NCBI GenBank assembly: GCA_946965045.2
Contig: OX337242.1
Span: 2,108,001-2,172,000, forward strand
Direction of reading: 5' to 3'
Length of the DNA: 64,000 nucleotides
From: Epithemia pelagica
Lineage: Eukaryota > Bacillariophyta > Bacillariophyceae > Surirellales > Surirellaceae
Below are positions 46,619 through 56,525 of this stretch, piece by piece (position 1 is the stretch's first letter; each line of letters starts with the position of its first letter). Position numbers and translations under genes: made by a program. The notes beneath the pieces are model-generated. The model worked only from the letters and a program-made list of their open reading frames with translations. It was not told the DNA's origin and searched no databases.

Positions 46619-49600
46619 CCAGTGTCCAGTACTCCTAGATGAAAAGAGAGACAGTTCGTCCACGACAAACGACAACCGCCTCCACCTCCAGCGGACTGCT
46701 CTTCAGCGCCACCTCCTGTAATGCGTAATGCGTTACATTGACAACGTCCACGGAGTCTAAAACAAGAGAGACAATTTGTCCGCAACAACCAACTGCTCTT
46801 CGGCGCCACCTCCTGTACTGCTTACATTGACTAATAACACAAAACTACTGTCACCAGACATCGTTCCAAACACATGTATCACGAATCACGACCTCAAGAC
46901 CAAGGCGGGGATTGAATCGGAGATTTGAGATTGCATTCCCACTTTGTACATCATAACGAGAGGACAGGCTATCATCATGGCAACCATCACCAGCAGCCAA
47001 ACAGTGTGCTCCACAGATTCCACAATTCGGACCTCCAACGTCCAAAACCCAAAGCCTTACTTCATCACGGTAGGTAATGGAGCTGGTATATCCCTTGACC
47101 AACGGATCCCCAGCGCATACTGACATGTATTTCTTTCTGTGTTTGTTTGCAGCTCTCAAAACGATCCCTAATGTCGCGCTTTCATTCATCTGATCAAGAA
47201 ATTAAGGAGACCTTTCTCCGTAACATTGACGTCGAGCTCGACGATAACCAGCAGATGTATCTGCTGTTTGCAATCACTGCGATCGTAGAAAAACCCAGTC
47301 TCTCTATCGAGGAGCTTATGGACCTGAGTCCTCTTGCCGTCGTTTTTAACCAAACGGGATTGGCGAATCGCTATCTTCGTGATCTTGTTCACCATGTTCG
47401 TCGATTTTCCGTCGCTGGGCCGGTTACCGAGATCCCAGATGAGAGCAACAGCGCTGGCGTCTCGTCTTTGACGAATCCTGGTTTTGGGAGTTCTGCCGAT
47501 GGTCAGGGGGAAACAAACAACAGCAACGAAACAGTTGCGGACGGTCAAGCAGTCCCGGCTGCCCACAGCAACTGGTCTGTGGACGCCGTGGCAGGTTCTG
47601 CTGCCCCTTCTCAAATCACCGGCTTAACAGCCGAGACGGAAGACACGTCCATAAGTGAAGGGGGTGATCAAAAAGACGAAATGTAAAGCAGCAGAAAGCA
47701 CTTTAGAGACTTCAAGTGGTGAAGGGGCAGATCAACAAGAAGAGGAAAGCATCATTCGAACAACAAAGTCTCCTGAACTAACATCTAGGAAAAAGTGTCA
47801 TGACCTGGAATTTGTAACAGAGTCTCGTGTAAGGCAAACCGAGTGAAACTACCAATATTCCTGCGAATCTTTGCCACTCGTAGACAAGAACACTAGATAG
47901 ACTGTATTTCTTTGATGGATCTCGGTGACGAGGTCAGGTCCGTGTTCCCATCCAACCATAAAACATGTGAATCCGCATAAACAAAAGACAATCATGTCGA
48001 CAACGAGTTCATTCATGGTTTGTTTGTTTTAGCTACCCGTTAGTGATGGTATTCATCTTGTTGTATTACTATAAGTTAAATCAATTGATCAATGTGGCAG
48101 TGCGAGTATATCACTGAATGGATGACGGTTCATCAGAACCACCACGGTACCAAATCCGAGGTCGAACAATGGAAATGGAGTATAATTCGAAGAAAGAAAG
48201 TCCAAGATTGCGACTTGTCCCATGTCGTCAATAAGTGAACAGGTCACATTTTGTATGTATTTTGTATGGCACTCTCGCCATCAGTAAGATGGTCTTTTTC
48301 ATAGTCATGGAGAGATTTTGTGGTTAGAGCAATGTCACATGTTACATTTGCCGATAAAAGCCAATACAAGCACCTTTACTGAATCGAAACATCTTGACAT
48401 GAGGACCATCGTGTCTTCAATGTTGTGAATTTCACAATCTTGAGGATTCCAACAACGGATATATGAAGTCTATCCAATCGGATCATTCCTCAATGGTTCA
48501 CCTAACAGGATCCCATTCCAGTACCACTATCTACCGAAGGTTTCCTTACCAATCAAACGGGGGCTCGTTTCGAAACCATCCTTGGTTTAAATTTTCCCAT
48601 GACACTCTCGCCATCAGTAAGATGGTCTTGTTCATTGTCATGGCTAGAACGATCCAAATTTCTTGACGGGTCCTCCAGGAGGAGATTCCACATCCTTGTT
48701 GTGGTTGTCTTGCTGGTCTTCCACGGCCGATGCAATGGCTGCGACGTCCTTTTGGACTTGCACTCGAGCACCGTCATTGGTGGGTGTCCAATCCCGTAGC
48801 CAATTGGACCAATGTGGTTGTGGTTGTGGTTGTCCTCCATGTTTCGACGCCCGTCGGCTCACGGTAAAGTTGATAACCTTACCGACAATGGCCGCCGTCA
48901 TGGCCCGTGTCATGGCACCTCTCAAATCTGGTGATTTCGCCAACAGGGCTTGCATATCTTCGTGTTTCCAACGCATCACGACCGAATCTTGGACAGCGAC
49001 AATGGTATACAAGGCTTCTTTGGAGGACATGGCCGAACTTCGTTTCAAGGCATTGGTACGACGACGACTCATGCGACGTGGAATGGGGACCAAGGGAGTC
49101 GCTGGATCCGGTTGCGACGACGATGAGGATGGCAATGGCTGTTGCTGTTGTTGCTGCTGGTACGTGGCAGCTACGGCGGCGGGTGTCGTACTGGCAGCCG
49201 TCACAGGAGAAGGACCAAGAGACAGCGGGTTCGTCGAGTCTGGTTGCCTCTCAGTCGACGGTAGGGTGGTACTCGCAGCACTGATTGAGCTGGAAGCAGT
49301 ACCATTGCTTCCACTACTACTGGTCGCCGTGGATGAAGTAGTTTGTTGTTGCTGTTGTTGTTGTTGTTGAGTATTCCAATAGGCTTGCAAAAAGGCCATT
49401 TCTCCAATCCACGCCCCCGACGTCCAACTCAATCGATCTTCCGTTGCTGCGGCATCGTCTTCGACACCGGCCGCTGCATTAAAGGAAGCCGCCGTCAGGC
49501 GTCGTCCCAAGGCTTGTGCTCGTGTTTCGCCCTGGGTGACCAAACACACATGGGTCATGGCTTGTCGTTCTTGCACGACAATGTCTCCCTTTTTCACGTG

Positions 49601-50575
49601 CACAATTTCGGCTTGTTGATAAATATGTTCAAATTGTTTGGGTGTGACACCGTGAGGCATAAAAAATTTGGAATAAACTTGTTCTTGGGCTTGCGTCATG
49701 TTGACGGTTCCTTCCCGTTCGGCAATGACTTGATAGATTTTCCAACTATTGACGGCGGCAAAAATAAAACTCCAGGCCATGGGTGCGACTCGACGGGGCG
49801 ACAGCGAATTGTGATAAATCAAGGCGGCCAAGGAACCGGTCGCATTCAAGGCTCGCAATTCAATCACATCGGACCGCGTGAATCCCACCAAGGCACAAAT
49901 GGAACCAATATTAAGGACCAAGACGGCCCAATTGTCCAACCACCATTCATACAAGCGAGCGGCAAAATCCACCAAGTAGGCCCACCACCGCACGGGAGGA
50001 GAGGCGGTGGTGGTGGTGGTTGTGGCCGTGGTACTGCTGGCCAACGTGGTGGTGGTGGTGGCCGGAGTGGCATGGCTCATCAAGGGTGCGGTCGCTTCCA
50101 CAGTCGAAGCACTGGTACTACTGACAGCCGCTGTTGTGGGGGCACTGCTGGTGGAGCCAGTGGCCGATGTGGCACTGGGAGCGGCAGTCGTCGTCGCAGG
50201 AGGTGTCGATGCGCTGGGGGACGCCGCGGAAGGAGACGTTGGGGTGCTGGTCGTTGTGGTTGTCGTGGTGGTTGCGGCGGCGGCGGGTGGTGTCGTCGTT
50301 GAAGACGGTGGCGGCAATTTGGTAAAGGTTTTGGGTTTGGCCAAGTGAGTTTGAGGCAATTTGGGCAAATTGGGAAAGAGTCGCGGTGGTCGGGGTTCCG
50401 GGGCGGCCGGCACCCGAATGCGATAAAATTGACCCTTGTAGACACCCTTGATGGTAAAGGGACCACCCGTGTGACTTGCGGCCGTCGCCTTGGCCAATTC
50501 TTCGTCCCAAAAGGCTCGCACCTTGGAGTGACCGGACTGCAATCGATGACGACGCAAGAGTCGTTCCAAAAAGCG
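46619..50575. repeat. Tandem array unit 5, partial (3,957 bp, no segment S)
   Basis: Carries the orphan gene and the Popeye-like gene and then leaves the repeat at GTTCCAAAAAGCG, passing into unique sequence that codes the in-frame ATG of the last Popeye copy. Confidence 0.95.
46977..47686 (+). CDS. Orphan two-exon family, array copy 5
   Basis: Exons 46977-47069 and 47153-47686; 208 aa. Same predicted protein as array copies 2-4. It shares its unit with the only Popeye-like copy that has an in-frame ATG. Confidence 0.6.
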
Positions 50576-50599
50576 ATGATGATGATGCGAACGAGTCAT
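48644..50599 (-). CDS. Popeye-like cyclic-nucleotide-binding membrane protein, array copy 5
   Basis: The ATG at 50599 (MTRSHHHHRFLERLL) lies in unique sequence outside the repeat, giving 651 aa. Residues 1-200 are low complexity, with threonine, proline and alanine runs. The Popeye-like core follows: hydrophobic segments at ~222-243 (NWAVLVLNIGSICALVGF), ~253-265 and ~275-285 (AWSFIFAAVNSWKIYQVI), then FFMPHGVTPKQFEHIYQQAE (~313-332), VKKGDIVVQE (~337-345), GAWIGEMAFL (~397-406) and, after a ~110-residue Q/S-rich insertion, LYTIVAVQDSVVMRW and a C-helix with TRAMTAAIVGKV (~529-575). Animal Popeye proteins are plasma-membrane proteins that bind cAMP. The order of TM segments, linker and CNBD-like fold matches, but ligand binding is not shown. 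It is the only array copy with a conventional start and is probably the parent gene. Confidence 0.75.
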   Translation of the reverse strand: MTRSHHHHRFLERLLRRHRLQSGHSKVRAFWDEELAKATAASHTGGPFTIKGVYKGQFYRIRVPAAPEPRPPRLFPNLPKLPQTHLAKPKTFTKLPPPSSTTTPPAAAATTTTTTTTSTPTSPSAASPSASTPPATTTAAPSATSATGSTSSAPTTAAVSSTSASTVEATAPLMSHATPATTTTTLASSTTATTTTTTASPPVRWWAYLVDFAARLYEWWLDNWAVLVLNIGSICALVGFTRSDVIELRALNATGSLAALIYHNSLSPRRVAPMAWSFIFAAVNSWKIYQVIAEREGTVNMTQAQEQVYSKFFMPHGVTPKQFEHIYQQAEIVHVKKGDIVVQERQAMTHVCLVTQGETRAQALGRRLTAASFNAAAGVEDDAAATEDRLSWTSGAWIGEMAFLQAYWNTQQQQQQQQQTTSSTATSSSGSNGTASSSISAASTTLPSTERQPDSTNPLSLGPSPVTAASTTPAAVAATYQQQQQQQPLPSSSSSQPDPATPLVPIPRRMSRRRTNALKRSSAMSSKEALYTIVAVQDSVVMRWKHEDMQALLAKSPDLRGAMTRAMTAAIVGKVINFTVSRRASKHGGQPQPQPHWSNWLRDWTPTNDGARVQVQKDVAAIASAVEDQQDNHNKDVESPPGGPVKKFGSF

Positions 50600-51486
50600 G
50601 GTGGTCAATCCAGAAAAGTGTGCTGGTGGCCGTAGTAGTAGTAATTGGAGGATACCAGTCGAACGAATGGAATGTCAGCCAACAGTACCGCCTGGGTAGA
50701 AACCTGGTTGTGGCCGTGGTCAGAAGCAAGCACTTGTCTTCTGGAAACTCTTTGTGTTTTGGTTCACGGATTGACTCCTCGTTCGGCAACCAGTCAGTCA
50801 GTCAGTCAATCAATCAATCAATCAATCAATTAATCGTTTTCGTCTTGTACTGGTTCGGGATGCCTCTTCTTGTGTCTAAAAAAGTCGTTCGAATCAATCC
50901 AATGAGGGAACTGCACAACAGAGACCGACCCTTGTTGTTGCAGGAATAGGCAAGTGCTCCTTGTTGTCGAGAAGAAGAAGAGTCTCTGGGACACTAGAGA
51001 AACGGATGTTCCAATCTCTCTATTCTCCAAGAGACGCGCGTGAAACACAACCAAGAAGGAGTGAGGGGAATCCAAGGGAGAGAGGTGAGAGTTTGTTTTG
51101 GAAATGGCAATGGCAGAAACCACACTCGAATTGTCTTTGTGGCAAGAAGAGGAGACGACGACCACGAGACAAATGTCTTGTTGGCGTAGTAGTCTTGTGT
51201 GTGTATCAGTGCGGGCAGCGCCAGCGTCATGTTCACCAGTGTGGTTGTGGTCTATGCACATTCGGAAGCTTTGTCCATTGCCCCGCTCTGTTTGCACGAA
51301 AATGCAGAAACCGCCACATCGTTGACGTATGCCACTTTTGTGCGACCTATGATTTCCAGTCGCTTCTAATTCGCTTAAATAATGGGTCATCAATGGCACG
51401 AACTAATTGGGCGACCCATCAAAAACACAGCCGATTTGTTAGTAAGAGGGAAGAGGGAAGACGATAATGTCCTCCTGTTGATTGAT
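50600..51486. other. Unique right flank of the array and upstream region of two divergent genes
   Basis: Must contain the promoter of Popeye copy 5 (-) and of the methyltransferase gene (+). A (CAGT)n(CAAT)n tetranucleotide tract lies at about 50791-50832. Several short open frames here lack motifs. Confidence 0.5.
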
Positions 51487-53826
51487 ATGAAGGCATCCGT
51501 ATCAGTTGTACGAATATTCAGGACGGGTCTTGTGATTGTTCCCTTTTACTGTAGTGCGTTTGCTCCTCCAGTGGCCCTTCGCCCAACAAAAGGATCTTCT
51601 GGCCATGTTCTTGCTCATCAACTGTGGTCATCCTTATTTGCATCCAGTTCGGAGACATTCAATGGAGCCATTGAAGCAGTCTCTGCAAAAGACTTTCCGC
51701 AGCAGAGACACCAAAATATTGAGGTTTTGTTGCTTGAACGTCTAAAGTTCAATAATACAGAACCAATTGCCGTGACTGGGTATGTCACTTCCAAACGATC
51801 TTTGGGCAAGCAATTGGTCTTTGTTGACTTTTGCGTACAAGACGGAGATGTCTGTCAGGCCATGCTTCGGCAGGAATACTTTACCGGCAACCACTACACT
51901 GGATATCGACGTTGTCTTCTCAAGGGGACCAAGTTTGAAGTTGTTGGGATCGCCGCACCAACGCGAAATCCAGGCAATGTGGTGCTACTCATTCAATCGC
52001 TGCGACTTTGTGGTCTACCTCGACAGGCACAACACATTTCCATTATTTTGAATCAACATCATGAAGGAGCCATTCCCACGTCAGATGTGTTGGAGGTTTG
52101 TCCAAAGGGCTATGGGCTTGATTTATTATTTCCACCCGAAAACATGGTTGCAAAGGTTTGGTTCAAGGGTCTTTCCAAACGACTCTTACAGGCCTTGCCG
52201 AAGGATCCCAACTATCCCCAGTCGGCTGATCAAGTAGAGCTTTCCCGTCGCGGAAATTTTGTCTGTCCTCCGGCTCCACCGGAATGGAACAAAGTTCCGA
52301 AACACATCTTGACCATGGATGGTGTGGCTCCTGTTGAAACTCTGTCGATTACCGATTGCTTGTCCCAGGCAAATGTGACAACCACTCCAGCGACAGTCTC
52401 GGTGCAAGCATGGGTACAGAATCGACGCCGGTTTGAGGGCAACATTACCATGCTCTCTTTGGTTGATGAGTTGGTGCTCCTGTCACAGGATGTCAGTCAT
52501 GTACAATTTCGCTCTTGGAACAACCATAAGAATCAACAACAACCATCACAGCAGCCAGAGCAACTTCGACTCATGTGTGTTTTGCACCCGGACTTGGCCT
52601 CTCCGCGTAGTGCGGCATTGTATCGCAACCTTGCCGCTGTGGGGTCCCAACTATTGGTCCAAGGCCAAATCATTAGCAGCACTGATGAATCAGAGGAATG
52701 GCCGTCGTCATGGAACCGAGGAGGAAGGGAACATGTGCTATGGATTGAGTCCATTCAGCTCGCCCAATCCTCGTCTGGATCGGTAGCATTGCGGCACTTG
52801 TTGGATCTTCTTCACCAAGGACAAATGAGCTTGCACGAAGTTGCTCCAGCCTTGCTGATGTCGCCATTGACTCAAGAGGCTAGAGACCTTGCGAAATTCG
52901 ATGCCACGGGTCGACAATGGAAGGCCAACGAGTTGGCTGAAAAACTTCAGCAGGCCCAAAAGAGAACGGTTGTGAATTCACGTCTACTCAATGTTCTTGA
53001 CAAGTACCAATATCTTACTCAGCATCATCCAGTTTTGGCCAGCAGTCTTGCAGATATGGAGACCCTATCCATGCGGTCCAGTGCCGCAAAAGCAGGACGC
53101 TTTGGATTTTCGGTGCTGAACGACGGTTTGCCAGGGTCCAAATGGGCCAGTAAGAAGCGGCCGCAGTTGGAATGGATGGGGCAGCAGATTCGGAGCGTAC
53201 TCGAGTCACACCCCGAGTATGGCCACCGCAGACTGGAGATACTGGATATTGGAGGTGGCAAAGGATCTCTGGCGCATTATCTCGGCCAAGCGATTGACAA
53301 TGTCCACATCCACGTGGTAGATATTTGTCAAGGTGCGGTGACCAACGGTGCTGTCAAAGCACAACGTCTGGACCTTCCCGTGGGCTTTACCGTGGCTGAC
53401 GCCAGCAGTGCGAACCTAACTGTTACAGCCGATGTGGTGGTGGCCCTACACGCATGTGGCCACTTGTCCGATGTCGCCCTGGCTCATGCTGTGGAGCGAA
53501 AGGCTGGCTTTGTAATTGTTCCATGTTGCTTCAATTCCAATCCGCACCTAACAGTTCCTACAAGTACAGGCATTGGTGGCAAAATGGCAGTATCCGACTG
53601 GCTGGGACTTCCGGAACAGGATTGGGCCGCTCTCAAGCTCGTTGCAGAAGTACAGGGAGATATTCCATTGGCGAGCAAAGCAATTGAAGTCATTTGTGCC
53701 GCCAGAGCTAATGTGATGAGACAAAAAATGAATGTCGAAGTGACAGTTCGCAGCTTTCCAATTCAGTTTTCCACCCGAAACATGGTCCTGGTTGGAAAGT
53801 GTCCCGATGCAAGCCAAAAACTCTGA
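51487..53826 (+). CDS. Plastid-targeted OB-fold/SAM-dependent methyltransferase
   Basis: Started at the ATG at 51487 (779 aa), although the frame is open with another ATG at 51382. The later start gives a typical diatom bipartite presequence: MKASVSVVRIFRTG, a hydrophobic stretch (LVIVPFYCSA) and the SAFAP cleavage motif with Phe at +1. Residues ~95-200 look like an OB-type nucleic-acid-binding fold (VTGYVTSKRSLGKQLVFVDF), and a second similar region (VQAWVQNRRRFEGNITMLSLVD) follows near 310. The C-terminal methyltransferase has motif I DIGGGKG (587-593), an acidic residue after strand 2 (VVDI, Asp612), LHACGHLSD (654-662) and VPCCF (678-682). The last two resemble the LHACG and PCC motifs of the GSTCD/METTL25/Trm13-like groups. 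An RNA substrate in the plastid is inferred; the target is unknown. Confidence 0.75.
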   Translation: MKASVSVVRIFRTGLVIVPFYCSAFAPPVALRPTKGSSGHVLAHQLWSSLFASSSETFNGAIEAVSAKDFPQQRHQNIEVLLLERLKFNNTEPIAVTGYVTSKRSLGKQLVFVDFCVQDGDVCQAMLRQEYFTGNHYTGYRRCLLKGTKFEVVGIAAPTRNPGNVVLLIQSLRLCGLPRQAQHISIILNQHHEGAIPTSDVLEVCPKGYGLDLLFPPENMVAKVWFKGLSKRLLQALPKDPNYPQSADQVELSRRGNFVCPPAPPEWNKVPKHILTMDGVAPVETLSITDCLSQANVTTTPATVSVQAWVQNRRRFEGNITMLSLVDELVLLSQDVSHVQFRSWNNHKNQQQPSQQPEQLRLMCVLHPDLASPRSAALYRNLAAVGSQLLVQGQIISSTDESEEWPSSWNRGGREHVLWIESIQLAQSSSGSVALRHLLDLLHQGQMSLHEVAPALLMSPLTQEARDLAKFDATGRQWKANELAEKLQQAQKRTVVNSRLLNVLDKYQYLTQHHPVLASSLADMETLSMRSSAAKAGRFGFSVLNDGLPGSKWASKKRPQLEWMGQQIRSVLESHPEYGHRRLEILDIGGGKGSLAHYLGQAIDNVHIHVVDICQGAVTNGAVKAQRLDLPVGFTVADASSANLTVTADVVVALHACGHLSDVALAHAVERKAGFVIVPCCFNSNPHLTVPTSTGIGGKMAVSDWLGLPEQDWAALKLVAEVQGDIPLASKAIEVICAARANVMRQKMNVEVTVRSFPIQFSTRNMVLVGKCPDASQKL

Positions 53827-54192
53827 GCTGTACAAGTTGCAATGGTGATGGCGCTTTCTTGGCGCATGCACCACTCTGACACACACATTGCCGTGTGGAC
53901 GGGTCCCTCTCCTTGGGATTGAAAGAGAGGGCTCGAGGAAATCTTCCATGCCGGAGAGTCGTTCGCTAATTGCGAAATCAAGGTTTCGTTCACTACACGA
54001 ACTAGCCATCGGTTGATACTTTGACTGCTCCTCGCAAGGAAACTGATGGATTGTGTTGGAAGAGTGGATGAATAGGCAGCATACTCTGATCAGCAAATAC
54101 AGGCTTTCTCATGCATAATAATCTGCGAACGAATCAGTCTTGTGCGATCTGAAGCTCCGACTCGGGAGACATTATTTGTATACTCTACTATA
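53827..54192. other. Intergenic between convergent genes
   Basis: 3' ends of the methyltransferase (+) and of the membrane-protein gene (-). Nothing else is seen. Confidence 0.5.
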
Positions 54193-55257
54193 TTAATCGT
54201 AATGTGGTCTTTGATAGTGGTACCCCGGTTGTGGTTGGACACGACGATAATTCCCTTGTGGTGGGAGTCGTTGTTGTTGTGTTGCGGCCGTTTCCACGAC
54301 TTTGAGCACGCCATAGACACTGGCTGCAGCGGCACCGTAAATGGCCACCAAATAGGTTGTGACATAGGCAAACGCAGCCGATGCGGCACCACAAAAGACC
54401 AAGACAGCCACAATAGGATTGGGTTGATAACTTTGAATAATTCCCCACAAACCAACAACAAAGAAAATCAAAGCCATGATCAAGCCCAGCGTAAAATTCA
54501 TCATCACATTGATCAAGACTGTGTACATTCAACACAAAGAGCATCACCACCAAGGGCGTTGTTGTATGAGAACCAGCAAGGGAAAGAATGAAACAGCAAG
54601 GGAAATCAACAAAATGATGAGAAATGTCCTTTGAACTTTGAAAACCAGACAATCATTAGAGCGCCATGAAATAGACATACCTTTGATTCCAAATTCAATC
54701 CAAGTTTCATCTCGTCCCCTTGTCATTTGTCGAATCCCAATAAATAAGGCATCCCACATACTTTGTCGTTTGGCAAATTCCTTGCCCTGATACAGGTACT
54801 GCCAAAAGGAATCCTTGGCCTCCCCCACACCAACTTCACTCAACAAACCTGCCGATTGTTTGGCATCGCTCATGCGCGCTTGACCTTCGGCTCGAATGGC
54901 ATTCAGAGTGCGTTCCGCTTGTTCGTACCGTGCCTTGTTTTGTTGACAATATCGATCGTTGCAGGTCCAGAACCATCCCTGACTGGCCTGATAAATGCGT
55001 CGACGTTCCCAATACTCAGAGGTGGCATCGTATTCGGCTTGGACGTCAATTGTGTTCATGATACGAGTATATTCGCGTTGTTGTGACAAGGTGAGCCGTG
55101 TTCCAGATCCTACAAAGAGCAAAAAGATCCAGCCCAAGAGGTACGCTCCAGTAATGACCTTGTTGCGACGGGCAAACTGTCCGACCCCTCGTAACACCAA
55201 ACGACCCATTTGATCCGGTTCCGGTAATCGAACGACTTGTTGATGTTGATGATTCAT
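54193..55257 (-). CDS. Conserved multi-pass membrane protein, two exons
   Basis: Exons 54681-55257 and 54193-54518 flank a 162-bp phase-1 intron (GTATGT...TACACAG). The product is 300 aa, starting at the ATG at 55257 (MNHQHQQVVRLPEP). One transmembrane segment at ~34-54 (ITGAYLLGWIFLLFVG) is followed by a long soluble loop with a Cys pair (CNDRYCQQNK), a helical stretch (ARYEQAERTLNAIRAEGQ) and the conserved-looking GVGEAKDSFWQYLYQGKEFA and FWxA-type MWDALFIGI. Three C-terminal hydrophobic segments lie at ~200-221, ~226-247 and ~249-266. The splice joins EFGIK to VLINVMMNFTLGL cleanly. I believe related proteins occur in plants and algae with the same CxxxCQ.N and VGEA landmarks, but I know no established function. 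Confidence 0.72.
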
Positions 55258-55849
55258 GATGTGTGCCAAAGTCTGAGTATGATTTCTTCTTGAATCCACC
55301 AATCCACAACGGAGATTACAGAGACTAAAGTGATGCTCGTTTTTGGTTGGTCTTCCTATTAGATTGACACAATTCTAGAGTCGCTGTTGGATGTTGGATG
55401 ATGAATGATGAACCGTTTCTGGACTCTGGAAGAGTGCGCGTTTTCTTGTGTGACTCTGTTTTCGTTTTTCTCGCTCAATACAGCGCTTTGAACCGCCCAG
55501 CTTTCTCGCTTGTCCTTGATGGATGACCTCTTCTCTCTCTCCTTTCGTTTGCTGAACTCCGTTTCAATTTGTTGCGGTTTGATTTTTGTGCAGTTTTTTT
55601 CTTCGGTTTTTGGTAGCTTCGTGATTGAAAAGTTCCACGTGGAAACCATGAAAAAAATCTTCAGCCTACCGTATATGCGTCGATCTTAGAGATTCGATCA
55701 GAGTCCTCGCAAGCGAACCGATCAGAAGTGAAAGGAATCCCACGCTAGGAGTAGCTACTACCAAAGGACAATCTAGTTGCGATCCATTCTTTGTTCTACT
55801 CCTGAAGCCTTTCCAGTATGGTTTCGATGAGCCACAGAGAATGCGGCTC
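55258..55849. other. Upstream region of the membrane-protein gene
   Basis: About 590 bp with no supported gene. The part next to 55257 should be promoter and 5' UTR. Confidence 0.4.
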
Positions 55850-56160
55850 GGCATAAACGAGTTTTGCCTGGACGATTTGGTCGATCGCAATCGTACACCG
55901 ACATACTTATACTTGAGCGGGTTACAACAAAAATGATCCACGGTTGTAAACTGGTAGGTGGACAAGAGACGGGGCAATACCGACTCGAGTTCGGTCATGG
56001 CCAAGGCTTGTCCACGCAGTTGTGGCACCAACCGCAAAGGACATGAGAAAATCTTTCATTTCGTTCGAGGATTCACCTAGCCATCGTTTCGGTCGAAAGA
56101 CGTCCAGATCTGGTCCATAGATTTGTTCGTCTCGATGTGGGGAAGAATCGAGACGACAAC
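55850..56160 (-). pseudogene. Cytochrome P450 C-terminal relic
   Basis: Two minus-strand frames together carry the P450 C-terminal landmarks. PHRDEQIYGPDLDVFRPKRW (meander region) and FLMSFAVGA (start of the heme-binding loop) are in one frame; RGQALAMTELESVLPRLL (the L-helix after the heme cysteine) is in another. Between them the heme loop has lost two bases, so the FxxGxRxCxG motif is broken and the frame shifts. Upstream P450 regions (I-helix, ExxR) are missing and replaced by a tandem repeat. It is a non-functional fragment. Confidence 0.75.
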
Positions 56161-56252
56161 GACAGGCACTCTGTACGATCCCAACTCTTGTTCGTCTCGA
56201 TGTGGGGAAGAATCGAGACGACAACGACAGGCACTTTGTACGATCCCAACTC
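56123..56252. repeat. 65-bp tandem duplication with an internal hairpin
   Basis: 56123-56187 and 56188-56252 are identical except for one base. Each copy contains CGTCTCGAT and ATCGAGACG separated by ten bases, a perfect 9-bp inverted repeat. It overlaps the 5' end of the P450 relic. Confidence 0.95.
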
Positions 56253-56525
56253 GACCGGTTCCGAATACTGTCGACTCGATACTGCAGCGACGGTAGTCAG
56301 GAATCGACGACTCTCCTTAATTTAATCACGCAGAAAAGATACTCCGATCTCCGATACTTGATCCAGACCAACTTTGGCCTGTTCTTGGTAGACTTTCTTG
56401 GAGGGCACATGGCCAATGGACCAAGATATTTGCCCCTGCAGTGAATTTGCTTTTCATATACATTCAAAGTCTGGCACTCATCTTCGTCCTCCACTGGGTC
56501 CCACCAGAGAAAAAACGTCCAATAG
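56253..56525. other. Short intergenic stretch
   Basis: Downstream of the Popeye paralogue. Nothing assignable. Confidence 0.4.

Noticed and set aside
26306-50575. Array as a mere assembly duplication
   Set aside because: Units differ by substitutions, a 6-bp indel, a 12-bp duplication, a nonsense codon and minisatellite length, which a copied contig would not show. Long reads would still be decisive.
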